Shown piece by piece: positions 19,820 through 28,908 of a stretch of 64,000 nt of DNA (the stretch's first letter is position 1; each line of letters starts with the position of its first letter). The notes under the pieces were generated by a model. The model was not told the DNA's origin. It was given only the letters and a program-made list of their open reading frames with translations, and searched no databases. The stretch comes from Microbulbifer sp. YPW1. GTDB lineage: Bacteria; Pseudomonadota; Gammaproteobacteria; Pseudomonadales; Cellvibrionaceae. A program made the translations under genes and the position numbers. The stretch covers positions 3,732,001-3,796,000 of the forward strand of contig NZ_CP055157.1 in the NCBI RefSeq assembly GCF_013367775.1, read 5' to 3'.

Positions 19820-20851
19820 ATGTCGCTTGAAGACTGGTTGAACAAACGCTGGTATCCGGCCACCGAAAGCGGTGAAGTAAGCGGTACACAGCTGCCTTTG
19901 TTGGCGCCGCTGGAGCTGGCGTTCCGACACGGCAGTCGCTGGCGCAAGCAGCGCAATCAACCAGAGCCGCTGTCGGTGCCGGTGATTGTGGTCGGCAATA
20001 TTACCGTCGGTGGTGCCGGTAAAACGCCCCTGGTTGCCGAGCTTGGCCGCTGGCTGAAAGAGCGTGGCCGCAAACCCGGTATTATCAGCCGCGGCTATGG
20101 TGGCCGCGCCAAGCACTACCCCTACAATGTCACCGCCGAATCCCACCCCCTGGAATCCGGCGATGAACCGCTCATGCTTCACCTGATGACGGGCCTCCCG
20201 GTAATGGTTTCTCCCAAACGTGCGGAAGCGGCGTCTGCCCTGATTTCCGAACACGGTTGTGATGTGATCCTCTCTGACGATGGCCTCCAGCACTATGGTC
20301 TGTGGCGCAGTATGGAAATCTGTGTCGTGGACGGTCAGCGCGGTCTCGGCAATCAGCATTTGTTGCCCCGCGGTCCACTGAGGGAGTCGGCTGACCGACT
20401 GCGAAGCGTGGATATGGTCGTTGTGAATGGCCAGCCCAATGCTCTGGTGGAATCCCAGGTGGGTGAGGAAGCCGATTTCACCATGGAGTTGCAGCCATCG
20501 CGCTGGCATCAGTTCAATCTGGATCAGACATCGACCCTGAAGATCGAATCGGGCCCGGAAGTGGGTCCGTGTCACGGGGTGGCGGCGATCGGTAATCCCC
20601 AGCGTTTTTTTAACGCGCTGCGGGATATCGGTTTTACTGTGATGGAAATGGCCTTTCCAGACCATCACCAGTTCAGCCAGCAGGAGCTGCAGCTAGATGG
20701 CGTGACTCCGGTAATCATGACCATGAAAGACGCGGTCAAATGCCGTGATTTCTGGCAGAGCCACTGGTGGGCCATGGAGGCACAGGCCCAGCTGCCGGAT
20801 CTTTTCTACCAACGCATTCACCAGCATCTGCAGAGTTTTGAACCCGCATGA
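19820..20851 (+). CDS. lpxK: Tetraacyldisaccharide 4'-kinase
   Basis: The ATG at 19820 gives a 343-residue product, the usual family length; the frame is open further upstream into msbA. The P-loop [12 protein letters not shown] lies near residue 60, followed by LSDDGLQH. The enzyme phosphorylates the lipid A precursor at the inner membrane. Its stop overlaps the kdsB start (ATGA), showing translational coupling. The small ycaR gene found between lpxK and kdsB in many relatives is absent. Confidence 0.95.
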   Translation: MSLEDWLNKRWYPATESGEVSGTQLPLLAPLELAFRHGSRWRKQRNQPEPLSVPVIVVGNITVGGAGKTPLVAELGRWLKERGRKPGIISRGYGGRAKHYPYNVTAESHPLESGDEPLMLHLMTGLPVMVSPKRAEAASALISEHGCDVILSDDGLQHYGLWRSMEICVVDGQRGLGNQHLLPRGPLRESADRLRSVDMVVVNGQPNALVESQVGEEADFTMELQPSRWHQFNLDQTSTLKIESGPEVGPCHGVAAIGNPQRFFNALRDIGFTVMEMAFPDHHQFSQQELQLDGVTPVIMTMKDAVKCRDFWQSHWWAMEAQAQLPDLFYQRIHQHLQSFEPA

Positions 20852-21621
20852 GCGATACCAGTCCCTTTGAATTCGATGTCATCATCCCCGCACGATTTTC
20901 CTCAAGCCGCCTTCCCGGCAAGCCGCTGGCGGATATTGCCGGCAAACCCATGGTGCAGAGGGTGTACGAGCGCGCTTGTGAGAGTGCCGCGCAGCGGGTG
21001 ATTGTCGCAACGGACGACATGCGTGTTGCGCAAGTGGTACAGGGCTTTGGCGGCGAGGTGTGCATGACCAGTGCCGATCACGCTTCCGGAACCGATCGCC
21101 TGCAGGAGGTCGCGGCGAATCTGGAGCTGACCGAAGACCGAATCCTGGTGAATGTGCAGGGAGATGAACCCCTGATTCCGCCAGCGGTGATCAATCAGGT
21201 GGCTGCGAACCTGGCGCGGAACCGTACAGCCGGCGTCGCAACTCTGGCGGAGCCGATCCCGACAGTTGAGGACTTCCTCAACCCGAATATCGTGAAGGTA
21301 GTGGCTGAGGAGTCGGGGCTGGCACGTTATTTTTCCCGCGCGCCTATTCCCTGGCCGCGGGACGCCTTCGCTCTGGAGCAGCAGGCGCTGCCGGAGGGGC
21401 TCCAGCCGCGGCGCCATATTGGCATCTATGCTTACCGGGCAGGGCTGTTGAATCATTTTGTCAGTTGGCCCATGGCGCCGATCGAGAAATTCGAGGCGCT
21501 CGAGCAATTGCGTTTCCTGTATCACGGCCATGCAATCCACGTGGACGATGCCTGCGAAGAAGTGCCCGGCGGTGTGGATACCCAGCAGGACCTCGAGCGG
21601 ATGCGCGCTCTTTTTGCATAA
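20848..21621 (+). CDS. kdsB: 3-deoxy-manno-octulosonate cytidylyltransferase
   Basis: 257 residues, usual length. The N-terminal [19 protein letters not shown] and the later [11 protein letters not shown] are signatures of CMP-Kdo synthetase. It activates Kdo with CTP in the cytoplasm for addition to lipid A. It overlaps lpxK by four bases and is followed by murB after about 70 bases. Confidence 0.96.
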   Translation: MSDTSPFEFDVIIPARFSSSRLPGKPLADIAGKPMVQRVYERACESAAQRVIVATDDMRVAQVVQGFGGEVCMTSADHASGTDRLQEVAANLELTEDRILVNVQGDEPLIPPAVINQVAANLARNRTAGVATLAEPIPTVEDFLNPNIVKVVAEESGLARYFSRAPIPWPRDAFALEQQALPEGLQPRRHIGIYAYRAGLLNHFVSWPMAPIEKFEALEQLRFLYHGHAIHVDDACEEVPGGVDTQQDLERMRALFA

Positions 21622-21690
21622 TTTGTGACGTGCCCGGGTAGGGCGACTCGGTACTGAAGTCAAATGTGCCGGGGCAGAGAGCGGTACCAG

Positions 21691-22707
21691 ATGATTCAGT
21701 CAGACGTAGATCTACAGCCTTTCAACACCATGACCATTGCCGCGCGGGCAAGGTATTTTTGCGCGGCAACGACACTGGATGAGCTGCGCGAAGCGCTAGA
21801 GTTTGCCCGCACAAAACAGCTTCCTATCCTTCCTCTCGGCGGCGGCAGTAATATCGTACTCACCGGTGACTTCCCCGGGATCGCGGTGCATGTGGGCATG
21901 CATGGACTTGAGTTCGATCCACTGGATGATGGTGTTCGTATACATGCCGCTGCGGGTGAGAACTGGCACCAACTGGTTATGCGCAGTGTCGAACTGGGGT
22001 ACGGTGGGCTCGAAAACCTCGCACTAATCCCAGGAAATATCGGCGCGGCACCCATCCAGAATATCGGTGCCTACGGTGTTGAGCTTAAAGACACCTTCGA
22101 GCAGTTGACCGCGATGGAAATCGCGAGTGGAGACCTTGTGACCTTCTCTGCCGAGGAGTGTCAGTTTGGTTACCGCGATAGTATCTTCAAAGGGGCTGCC
22201 AAGGACCGTTACCTGATCTGTGATGTGGTGCTGAAACTGCCTCGAATCTGGCAGCCACACGTATCATATCCGGCCTTACAGCAGCACTTTGCCGACCGCG
22301 GGCAACCGCTGGACGAGCTGACTCCGGCCGTGGTGGCCAACGCAGTTATCGATATTCGCAACAGCAAGCTGCCAAATCCTGTCGAAATACCCAATGCGGG
22401 TAGTTTTTTCAAGAATCCAGTCGTGGATACGTCCCTGTATACCGCCCTCAAGGCTGCCCACCCGGGATTGGTAGCGTTTGAATCTGGGACTCAATGGAAG
22501 CTGGCTGCTGGATGGCTTATCGACCAGGCCGGTTGGCGTGGTTATGCCCAAAATGGGGTGGGGGTCCACGATCGTCAGGCGCTTGTTCTGGTGAATCCGG
22601 GACACCGCTGCGGCAGTGAAGTCGTCAACCTGGCCCGCGAAATAGCCAGTGATATCCAAAAGAAGTTTGGGGTGACACTGGAACCGGAGCCGCGCTTCTA
22701 CCCTTAA
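21691..22707 (+). CDS. murB: UDP-N-acetylenolpyruvoylglucosamine reductase
   Basis: 338 residues from the ATG at 21691; an ATG at 21664 in the same frame would add nine residues with no better ribosome binding site. The FAD-binding part has LPLGGGSNIVLTGDFPG, and the catalytic region contains YRDSIFK and GSFFKNP. The enzyme reduces the enolpyruvyl group to give UDP-MurNAc in peptidoglycan synthesis. The length and the GYRDS-type loop mark the E. coli-like type I enzyme. It is the last gene of the envelope run. Confidence 0.95.
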   Translation: MIQSDVDLQPFNTMTIAARARYFCAATTLDELREALEFARTKQLPILPLGGGSNIVLTGDFPGIAVHVGMHGLEFDPLDDGVRIHAAAGENWHQLVMRSVELGYGGLENLALIPGNIGAAPIQNIGAYGVELKDTFEQLTAMEIASGDLVTFSAEECQFGYRDSIFKGAAKDRYLICDVVLKLPRIWQPHVSYPALQQHFADRGQPLDELTPAVVANAVIDIRNSKLPNPVEIPNAGSFFKNPVVDTSLYTALKAAHPGLVAFESGTQWKLAAGWLIDQAGWRGYAQNGVGVHDRQALVLVNPGHRCGSEVVNLAREIASDIQKKFGVTLEPEPRFYP

Positions 22708-23175
22708 GTTAGCCAGAGTAGGCCGTCTATGGTCTCGACTGAGCATCATTGAGCCTCTCGCAGCGCAAGCCAGTTAGAACATTTTCCCCTTAAAACGGAA
22801 AAACCGATCCCTTGCCTCATCTGGAATTCTGGCGATTTTTGCGGGGATTATTAGCTCGTTAGTGTCAGTGCCTATCTCTATCCGGGGTGCTGGAACTCGT
22901 GCTTAAAAGCATGCGGCATGAATCACCAGTGACTGCAATCTTTCCGTTATATTGGCCTGAAATAACCGTAAAGTGAGCGCCTTTTATCTGCAGTAGCTTG
23001 GTGCTATCTCGCTTTGCACCATGACATTTGTCTGGTATGTTGAGTCAGGGCTCTGTGGATGGATCTTTGCGGGTATAACCCGCTGAGCAATAACAAAAAA
23101 CGTGATTTTGTGCAGGGGAGGTTTAATAGGAAATTCTTGCACAAGGTCAACTGAAAATCCGTGGTTGGGGCTAAA
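22708..23175 (+). promoter_or_regulatory. Intergenic region upstream of the uvrY-type regulator
   Basis: About 470 bases with no credible coding region. It contains a small hairpin gcgggt-ata-acccgc near 23070-23084, and AT-rich stretches that probably include the uvrY promoter. No operator or RNA gene was recognised. Confidence 0.45.
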
Positions 23176-23820
23176 TTGATAAAAGTCTTAGTGGTAGATG
23201 ATCACGATTTGGTGCGCATGGGAATATCGCGCATGCTGGGTGACGTCGACGATGTTCAGGTGGTAGGTGAAGCCAAAAGCGGCGAAGAAGCTATCGCTTT
23301 TGTGCGGGAAGCTGAGGTCGATGTCATTCTCATGGATGTGAGAATGCCCGGCATGGGAGGCCTTGAGGCTACCCGCAAGCTCATCTCTCGATTCCCTCAC
23401 GCCAAGGTTATTGCTGTCAGTGCGCTGGACGATGACCTTTTTCCCAGCCGCCTGATTCAGGCCGGAGCCAAGGGCTACGTGACCAAGGGGGCTGACCTGG
23501 AAGAAATGGTGCGCGCGATTCATTCAGTGGTCGCTGGTGAGACGTATATCAGCAGTTCCATGGCCACCAAGCTTGCATTGCGCAGTGTCAGTGGTGGCTC
23601 GTCGCCGTTTGAGGACCTGTCTGAAAGAGAGCTCCAGACAGCGGTGATGATAGTCAACGGCAACAAGGTGTCGGAAATTGCCGAGACCCTATCCGTCAGC
23701 CCGAAAACCGTGAATACTTATCGCTACCGGATTTTCGAGAAGCTGGGACTGCATTCCGATGTGGAGCTGACATTGCTGGCAGTGAAGCATAATGTGCTGG
23801 ATCCGGAAGAGGCAGTGTAG
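23176..23820 (+). CDS. uvrY: UvrY/GacA-type two-component response regulator
   Basis: A TTG at 23176 is chosen as start: it gives IKVLVVDDHDLVRMGI directly at the N-terminus as in UvrY/GacA, and it follows a GGGG ribosome binding site by five bases. A GTG at 23161 is the alternative. The 214-residue product has a receiver domain with phosphorylation site VILMDVRMPG (Asp near 54) and a C-terminal LuxR-type helix-turn-helix (LSERELQ ... VSPKTVNTYRYRIFEKLGL). The family answers the BarA/GacS kinase and activates small regulatory RNAs controlling secretion and carbon use. uvrC and pgsA follow in the conserved order. Confidence 0.93.
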   Translation: MIKVLVVDDHDLVRMGISRMLGDVDDVQVVGEAKSGEEAIAFVREAEVDVILMDVRMPGMGGLEATRKLISRFPHAKVIAVSALDDDLFPSRLIQAGAKGYVTKGADLEEMVRAIHSVVAGETYISSSMATKLALRSVSGGSSPFEDLSERELQTAVMIVNGNKVSEIAETLSVSPKTVNTYRYRIFEKLGLHSDVELTLLAVKHNVLDPEEAV

Positions 23821-23874
23821 GGCGCGTAAGCCGTTATCGGTGTAAAATCCGATCTCCTCTACACAGAATTTAAG

Positions 23875-23902
23875 AAACAGGGGCCAATTGGCCCCTGTTT
23901 TG
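23875..23902 (+). terminator. Terminator or attenuator between uvrY and uvrC
   Basis: An 11-bp perfect stem (aaacaggggcc / ggcccctgttt) with an aatt loop. It ends 22 bases before the uvrC start, so uvrC may be expressed partly from read-through or its own promoter. Confidence 0.8.
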
Positions 23903-23923
23903 TTGTTGGCACAAGAAACGGCT

Positions 23924-25738
23924 ATGTTCGACAGCAAGCGCTTTCTCACAACGGTGACCCGCAAGCCCGGCGTTTACCAGATGTTTGACGCCCAAGGTAA
24001 GGTACTGTACGTCGGTAAAGCGAAAAACCTGCGCAACCGCCTGGGTAGCTATTTTCGGGCCAGCGGTCTCACCGCCAAAACCATGGCGCTGGTGGAAAAG
24101 ATCGCGGACATCGAGGTAACTGTCACTCGCAGTGAAACCGAAGCTCTGGTGCTGGAGCAGAGCCTGATCAAATCCCAGCGGCCGCCCTACAATGTCATGT
24201 TGAAAGATGACAAGGGCTACCCTTATATCTTCCTGTCCAGCAAGGACACTTTTCCCCGTATCGCATTTCACCGTGGCGCCAAGAGAAAGAAGGGGGACTA
24301 TTTCGGTCCTTTTCCCAATGCCTCATCGGTACGCGATAGCCTGAATTTCCTGCAGAAGACATTTCGAATTCGCTCCTGTGAAGACAGTGTTTTCGCCAAT
24401 CGCTCGCGGCCATGCCTGCAATATCAGATTGAGCGCTGTACCGCGCCATGCGTCGATTTCATCAGCCCGGAAGACTACCAGGCGGATGTCCGCCACGCGC
24501 AGATGTTCCTCGCGGGGAAGAGCGACAGCATCATCCGAGAACTGGCGGAGGAGATGGAGCGCGCTTCAGTGGCGCTGGAGTTTGAAAAGGCCGCGCGCCT
24601 GCGCGACCAGATTGTTGCGCTGCGCCGACTGCAATCGGATCAGGTCGCCGAAAGCGGTGGCGCCGATGTGGATGTCCTCGGTGTGGCGACGTCAGGCGGA
24701 CTCTGCTGTGTGCACGTTCTGTTTATCCGGCAGGGGCGCATTCTCGGGAGTCGTAGTTACTATCCCAGTGAAAAGCTGGGTCTGGACGATGCAGCACTGC
24801 TGTCCGCTTTCATCCCTCAGTTTTACCTGGGCAACAATCGCGAGCTGCCACGCCAGATACTCGTGTCTGAGCCGCTCGAAGACATTGAGGCGTTACAGCA
24901 GGCGCTTACCGAGCAGGCCGGCAAGGATATCCAGGTAGTCAATCGTCTGCGGGGGAATCGCGCCACCTGGGTCGAGATGGCCCAGCAGGCCGCGCGCCAG
25001 AACCTGCAGAGTCGTACCGCTTCCCAGCAGAAACTGCAGGATCGCTTTGAAAATCTTCAGGAGGTGCTTCGTCTGGGAGATTTGCCTGAGAGGCTGGAGT
25101 GTTTTGATATCAGCCATTCCAGTGGTGAAGCCACCGTTGCCTCCTGCGTGGTTTTTGATACCGGCGGGCCGGTGAAATCGGATTATCGCCGTTTCAATAT
25201 CGAAGGGATTACCGCGGGTGATGACTACGCGGCTATGGGGCAGGCGCTCAAGCGCCGTTACACCCGCTTGTCCAATGGTGAGGGCCGCTTCCCCAATATT
25301 CTCCTGATTGATGGGGGCAAGGGGCAGGTGACACAGGCGGTGGATACGCTAAACGAGCTGGGTATCACCGGAGTGCAGATCATCGGCGTTGCCAAAGGCA
25401 CTACCCGTAAAGCGGGGTTCGAGACCCTGCACATTGTGGCGGAGGGGCGCGAACTGGTGCTGGAATCCGATTCGCCAGCACTGCACCTGATTCAGCAAGT
25501 TCGGGATGAGGCGCATCGATTCGCCATTACCGGTCATCGCCAGCGGCGCGATAAAAAGCGTCGCGAGTCGCCACTGGAGGGCATTCCGGGTGTCGGTCCC
25601 GCGAGGCGGCGAGCGCTGTTACATCACTTTGGCGGTTTGCAGGAGATCCTGCGAGCCTCGGTCAACGAACTGTCCAGCGTCGAGGGGGTGAGCCGCAAAC
25701 TCGCTCAGGATATATACTCGACCCTGCACAATGAATAG
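23924..25738 (+). CDS. uvrC: Excinuclease ABC subunit C
   Basis: 604 residues from the ATG at 23924; in-frame upstream codons overlap the preceding hairpin and do not match the family. Domains in order: GIY-YIG nuclease (PGVYQMFDAQGKVLYVGKAK), UVR motif near residue 205-235, RNase H-like endonuclease domain (FDISHSSGE, LLIDGGKGQV) and C-terminal helix-hairpin-helix (GIPGVGPARRRALLHHFGG). It makes both cuts around a DNA lesion in nucleotide excision repair with UvrA and UvrB. Confidence 0.97.
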   Translation: MFDSKRFLTTVTRKPGVYQMFDAQGKVLYVGKAKNLRNRLGSYFRASGLTAKTMALVEKIADIEVTVTRSETEALVLEQSLIKSQRPPYNVMLKDDKGYPYIFLSSKDTFPRIAFHRGAKRKKGDYFGPFPNASSVRDSLNFLQKTFRIRSCEDSVFANRSRPCLQYQIERCTAPCVDFISPEDYQADVRHAQMFLAGKSDSIIRELAEEMERASVALEFEKAARLRDQIVALRRLQSDQVAESGGADVDVLGVATSGGLCCVHVLFIRQGRILGSRSYYPSEKLGLDDAALLSAFIPQFYLGNNRELPRQILVSEPLEDIEALQQALTEQAGKDIQVVNRLRGNRATWVEMAQQAARQNLQSRTASQQKLQDRFENLQEVLRLGDLPERLECFDISHSSGEATVASCVVFDTGGPVKSDYRRFNIEGITAGDDYAAMGQALKRRYTRLSNGEGRFPNILLIDGGKGQVTQAVDTLNELGITGVQIIGVAKGTTRKAGFETLHIVAEGRELVLESDSPALHLIQQVRDEAHRFAITGHRQRRDKKRRESPLEGIPGVGPARRRALLHHFGGLQEILRASVNELSSVEGVSRKLAQDIYSTLHNE

Positions 25739-25840
25739 CCAGTGGCAAAGGAATCGTCCGCTGGCGTTTATTTTTGTATTCCAGATTGCTAAGTTACGCA
25801 CTGCCGACGATGTGTGTTCAGCGACTGAAGAAGGACCAGC

Positions 25841-26413
25841 ATGACTCTCGCTAACCAATTGACCCTGTTGCGCGTTGCGCTGATTCCTGTATTTGTGCTG
25901 GTATTTTACCTTCCCTACAAGTGGAGCTATATCGCCTCAGCCCTTATTTTCTCTATTGCAGCCGCCACCGACTGGCTGGATGGCTATATTGCCCGCAAGC
26001 TCGATCAGAGTACGCCATTCGGCGCCTTCCTGGATCCCGTAGCGGACAAGCTGATGGTGGCAACGGCGCTTGTGCTGCTGGTTGACCTGCACGATTACCG
26101 CCTGTTTACGATTGCTGCGGCGATTATTATCGGTCGTGAGATTGCGGTATCTGCGCTGCGAGAGTGGATGGCAGAACTGGGCTTGCGCAGCAGCGTGGCG
26201 GTCAGCTATATCGGCAAGATCAAAACTACCGCCCAGATGGCGGCGATCATTGTATTGCTGGCGTTCGACGTCCAGGAGTTTCCAGTAATGGAGACGATTG
26301 GCTATATCCTGTTGTATGTGGCGGCGGCACTGACACTCTGGACCATGGTCATTTATCTTCGCGCCGCCTGGCCGGCGCTGACTGCTGACCCCGCCGAGGA
26401 GTCCGGTGACTGA
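25841..26413 (+). CDS. pgsA: CDP-diacylglycerol-glycerol-3-phosphate 3-phosphatidyltransferase
   Basis: 190 residues, a membrane protein with about five hydrophobic segments. The CDP-alcohol phosphotransferase motif is complete: [13 protein letters not shown] ... [11 protein letters not shown]. It makes phosphatidylglycerol phosphate for anionic phospholipids. It lies about 100 bases after uvrC, the conserved order in gammaproteobacteria. A shared terminator follows. Confidence 0.96.
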   Translation: MTLANQLTLLRVALIPVFVLVFYLPYKWSYIASALIFSIAAATDWLDGYIARKLDQSTPFGAFLDPVADKLMVATALVLLVDLHDYRLFTIAAAIIIGREIAVSALREWMAELGLRSSVAVSYIGKIKTTAQMAAIIVLLAFDVQEFPVMETIGYILLYVAAALTLWTMVIYLRAAWPALTADPAEESGD

Positions 26414-26473
26414 TCAATAAGCAGCGTCACCCGCACAGATCCAACACTGGTCGACACCGGTCGCCGGCCGAAT

Positions 26474-26501
26474 AAAAAAGCCCCCAGTAGGGGGCTTTGT
26501 T
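26474..26501. terminator. Bidirectional terminator between pgsA and the subtilase gene
   Basis: Stem aaagccccc / gggggcttt with an agta loop; A run before and T-rich after. It lies between two convergent genes and could serve both. Confidence 0.85.
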
Positions 26502-26533
26502 CGTTTTGCTGCAAGGAAACTTGCGCTTCGTCC

Positions 26534-27862
26534 CTATTTGGGAGATTGAACCAGGCCCGCTCCAAACACGTCGTCGTTGCCTGGTTTGCCAAGATCCAGA
26601 GATCCCTGTGCTAAGGCCGCCTCCACCTGGGCGGGATGCATGTCACCACCATTCGCACCGATGATCAGCGCCGCAACACCCGCCGCGTGTGGCGATGCCA
26701 TGCTGGTACCGACAGACCAGTACCAGCCTCCGTTACCGGTGCTGAACACAAAGTCGAATACACCGCACAGGTTGGTGATCGGGCCAACGGTGCATACATC
26801 ATTGTTACTCAGGTAGTAGGTGTAGTCGCCGCCCGGTGCCGCAAAGTCGATCAGGGACTGCCCATAGTTGGAGTAGATCGCGAGGTAGTCGAGGTTACCG
26901 TTACCTGCAGCCCAGCCCTGTGGGCCTGTCGCTGAAATGGAAATGGTATGGGGTGAGTCCGCCGGCAGGGTGAGGTTATTGCCATCTTTATCACCATCGA
27001 CCGAATCGTTGCCGGCAGAAGTGATGATGGTTGCCCCCGCCTGATAGGCGTAGTTGGTCGCCCGGGACATCATAGTGCGCAGTGCCGCCGCGCCGGGCTC
27101 GCTCGCGGGGAAGGCGGCCCCAAGGCTCATGTTGATGACATCGGCATCCTGGTTGGCCGCGTGCACAATGGCTGCAGCCACAGCACCAAATGAGCCTGAG
27201 CCTTCGTCGCCAAGTGCTTTCAGCAAGATCAGGGTAGCATCCGGAGCCACACCGATTGTGCCAAAGCCGTTATTGGCCGCCGCAACTGTACCGGCAACAT
27301 GGGTGCCGTGGCTGAACGTGTCCGGCAGGGTGTATGCCAGCCCTTCACCGGTAAAATCCATACTGGCGTTGTAGTCGATGTTGGGTGCCAGATCCGGATG
27401 ATCCAGGTCATAGCCACCGTCGATAATGGCTACGCGCACTCCGGAACCGGTATTTCCCGCATTCCAGGCTTTCACTGCGTTTACGGCTGCATGCCCCCAC
27501 TGGAGGTCGAAGTAGAAATCGTCGTCGCCACTCACTGGTGGGTTCGCTGCCGCATCGAGCGTTATGCCCTCAGCGACAACGGGGTCGAAGAACTGGAAAG
27601 AGGCGTTAACGCCTGCGTGTTTGACTCCGGAAAGGGTGTTGACGGTCTTGCCGAACGCGCTATTGCCCTCGACCAGCAATACGCCGATTTCGGGCACGGT
27701 GTGGGTAATTTTCCCCCCTGCAGCAGCAATATCATCCAGTGTGTTCTGGTGAATTTTATTGCCATGTACCACCAGTACCCAGGACTCGGCGATGGCGCCG
27801 GCAGAAAAACAGAATACTGCGGCGCTGACCGCGACGAAGTTACGAATACAGCGTAGAAGCAT
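26534..27862 (-). CDS. Secreted S8 family serine peptidase (subtilase)
   Basis: 442 residues with a signal peptide ending AGAIAES. An N-terminal propeptide of about 75 residues (I9-inhibitor-like) precedes the catalytic domain. The triad is visible in VAIIDGGYDLDHPDL (Asp), SHGTHVAGTVAA (His) and GTSMASPHAAGVAAL (Ser), with oxyanion region SAGND. There is no C-terminal secretion or PPC domain. It would degrade extracellular protein broadly. It is a single gene, about 4 kb from the collagen locus, so joint function is possible but not shown. Confidence 0.94.
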   Translation of the reverse strand: MLLRCIRNFVAVSAAVFCFSAGAIAESWVLVVHGNKIHQNTLDDIAAAGGKITHTVPEIGVLLVEGNSAFGKTVNTLSGVKHAGVNASFQFFDPVVAEGITLDAAANPPVSGDDDFYFDLQWGHAAVNAVKAWNAGNTGSGVRVAIIDGGYDLDHPDLAPNIDYNASMDFTGEGLAYTLPDTFSHGTHVAGTVAAANNGFGTIGVAPDATLILLKALGDEGSGSFGAVAAAIVHAANQDADVINMSLGAAFPASEPGAAALRTMMSRATNYAYQAGATIITSAGNDSVDGDKDGNNLTLPADSPHTISISATGPQGWAAGNGNLDYLAIYSNYGQSLIDFAAPGGDYTYYLSNNDVCTVGPITNLCGVFDFVFSTGNGGWYWSVGTSMASPHAAGVAALIIGANGGDMHPAQVEAALAQGSLDLGKPGNDDVFGAGLVQSPK

Positions 27863-28298
27863 GAATTGCCCCCTTGGTTTTAAATGCCAATTTCCCTACG
27901 GCTAATCTGGGAAGCGAAAGCCACTCGACCGCGCAATGAATCCCACGAAGGACTGCGCGTCCGGTTGCTGGTTATTGTGTTCGCCAACCCTGGCGAGGGG
28001 ACAATATAAACGCCGACTACCTGGGGGAGTAAAGGGGCCGCCAGCAAAAGCAATCTCTACTGCCGATAGGGGTAATTTCCACGAAATCTGTGCACAGATG
28101 GCACATGCTTTATCACTGCGGAGAATAATAACGCGGGGAAATTGGAATCGTGTTTGGCTGGTGCCATCAGCAAGGGGGAGATTTCCTGCGCTAACAGTAG
28201 CGGTGTCTTCCGCGATTTCGCAATGTTGAGGATTTGCACGTCAATCGCGTTCCGGTACGATAGCTCCAATCGAGCTATTATGCGCCAATGGAGTTGTC
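27863..28298. promoter_or_regulatory. Divergent intergenic region, with an inverted repeat before the nuclease gene
   Basis: About 435 bases between the subtilase and the secreted nuclease starts. At 28260-28278 there is a perfect inverted repeat, atagctc-ccaatc-gagctat style (7-bp arms, 5-base spacer), ending 20 bases before the nuclease GTG. It could be an operator or a leader hairpin. Nothing else was recognised. Confidence 0.5.
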
Positions 28299-28883
28299 GT
28301 GCTGCGTTCTCAAGCTTCCTCCCGTTTCGGTATTTATTTTGTATTTGCTTTCCTGTTTCTGGGTACTCCGATTTCCCCATCGCTCGCCGTTGCGGATGAA
28401 AAGTATCGTCGCGGTGAATGGTTGCCCCGATGGTCCGATGCCGATGGTGACTGCCAGGATACCCGCCATGAACTACTGATCCGCTACTCCCTGGCCCCGA
28501 TTGCCTACACCGGTGCCGGCAACTGTAAAGTCGCCACGGGCCTGTGGATGGACCCTTATACGGGCAGTTTTTTTGAGCTGGCTTCAGACCTGGATGTGGA
28601 GCATATCGTACCGCTGAAGTGGGCCCACGAACGCGGTGGCGCGCACTGGCCTCGCGAGAAAAAGCGCGCATTCGCGGAAGACCCGGACAACCTCTGGCTG
28701 GTGGACGATGGCCGCAACCAGAGCAAGGGGCACCGTGGGCCAGACCAGTGGATGCCCCCATACGGCCCGGTGCGCCGTCACTATATCCAGCGCTTCTTGG
28801 CGGTGGTGGAGAAATACGGTCTGGAGTCCACCGAGGAAGAGGGGCGGATTTTTCTCGCTCTGCTCGAAAACCGTCACGGTTGA
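28299..28883 (+). CDS. Secreted HNH endonuclease family protein (DUF1524-like)
   Basis: 194 residues from a GTG at 28299. The hydrophobic N-terminus (IYFVFAFLFLG ... SLAVADE) is a signal peptide. The nuclease core contains DVEHIVPLKWAHERGG and DPDNLWLVDDGRNQSKGHRGP, matching the DxEHxxP and N...N..K pattern of DUF1524/GmrSD-type HNH enzymes; the conserved WMPP follows. It probably cuts extracellular or periplasmic DNA, giving nutrients or acting on incoming DNA. It converges with the serine hydrolase gene with only 25 bases between. Confidence 0.85.
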   Translation: MLRSQASSRFGIYFVFAFLFLGTPISPSLAVADEKYRRGEWLPRWSDADGDCQDTRHELLIRYSLAPIAYTGAGNCKVATGLWMDPYTGSFFELASDLDVEHIVPLKWAHERGGAHWPREKKRAFAEDPDNLWLVDDGRNQSKGHRGPDQWMPPYGPVRRHYIQRFLAVVEKYGLESTEEEGRIFLALLENRHG

Positions 28884-28908
28884 TGGTCTTGTGTCGGGGC
28901 TTACTGGA

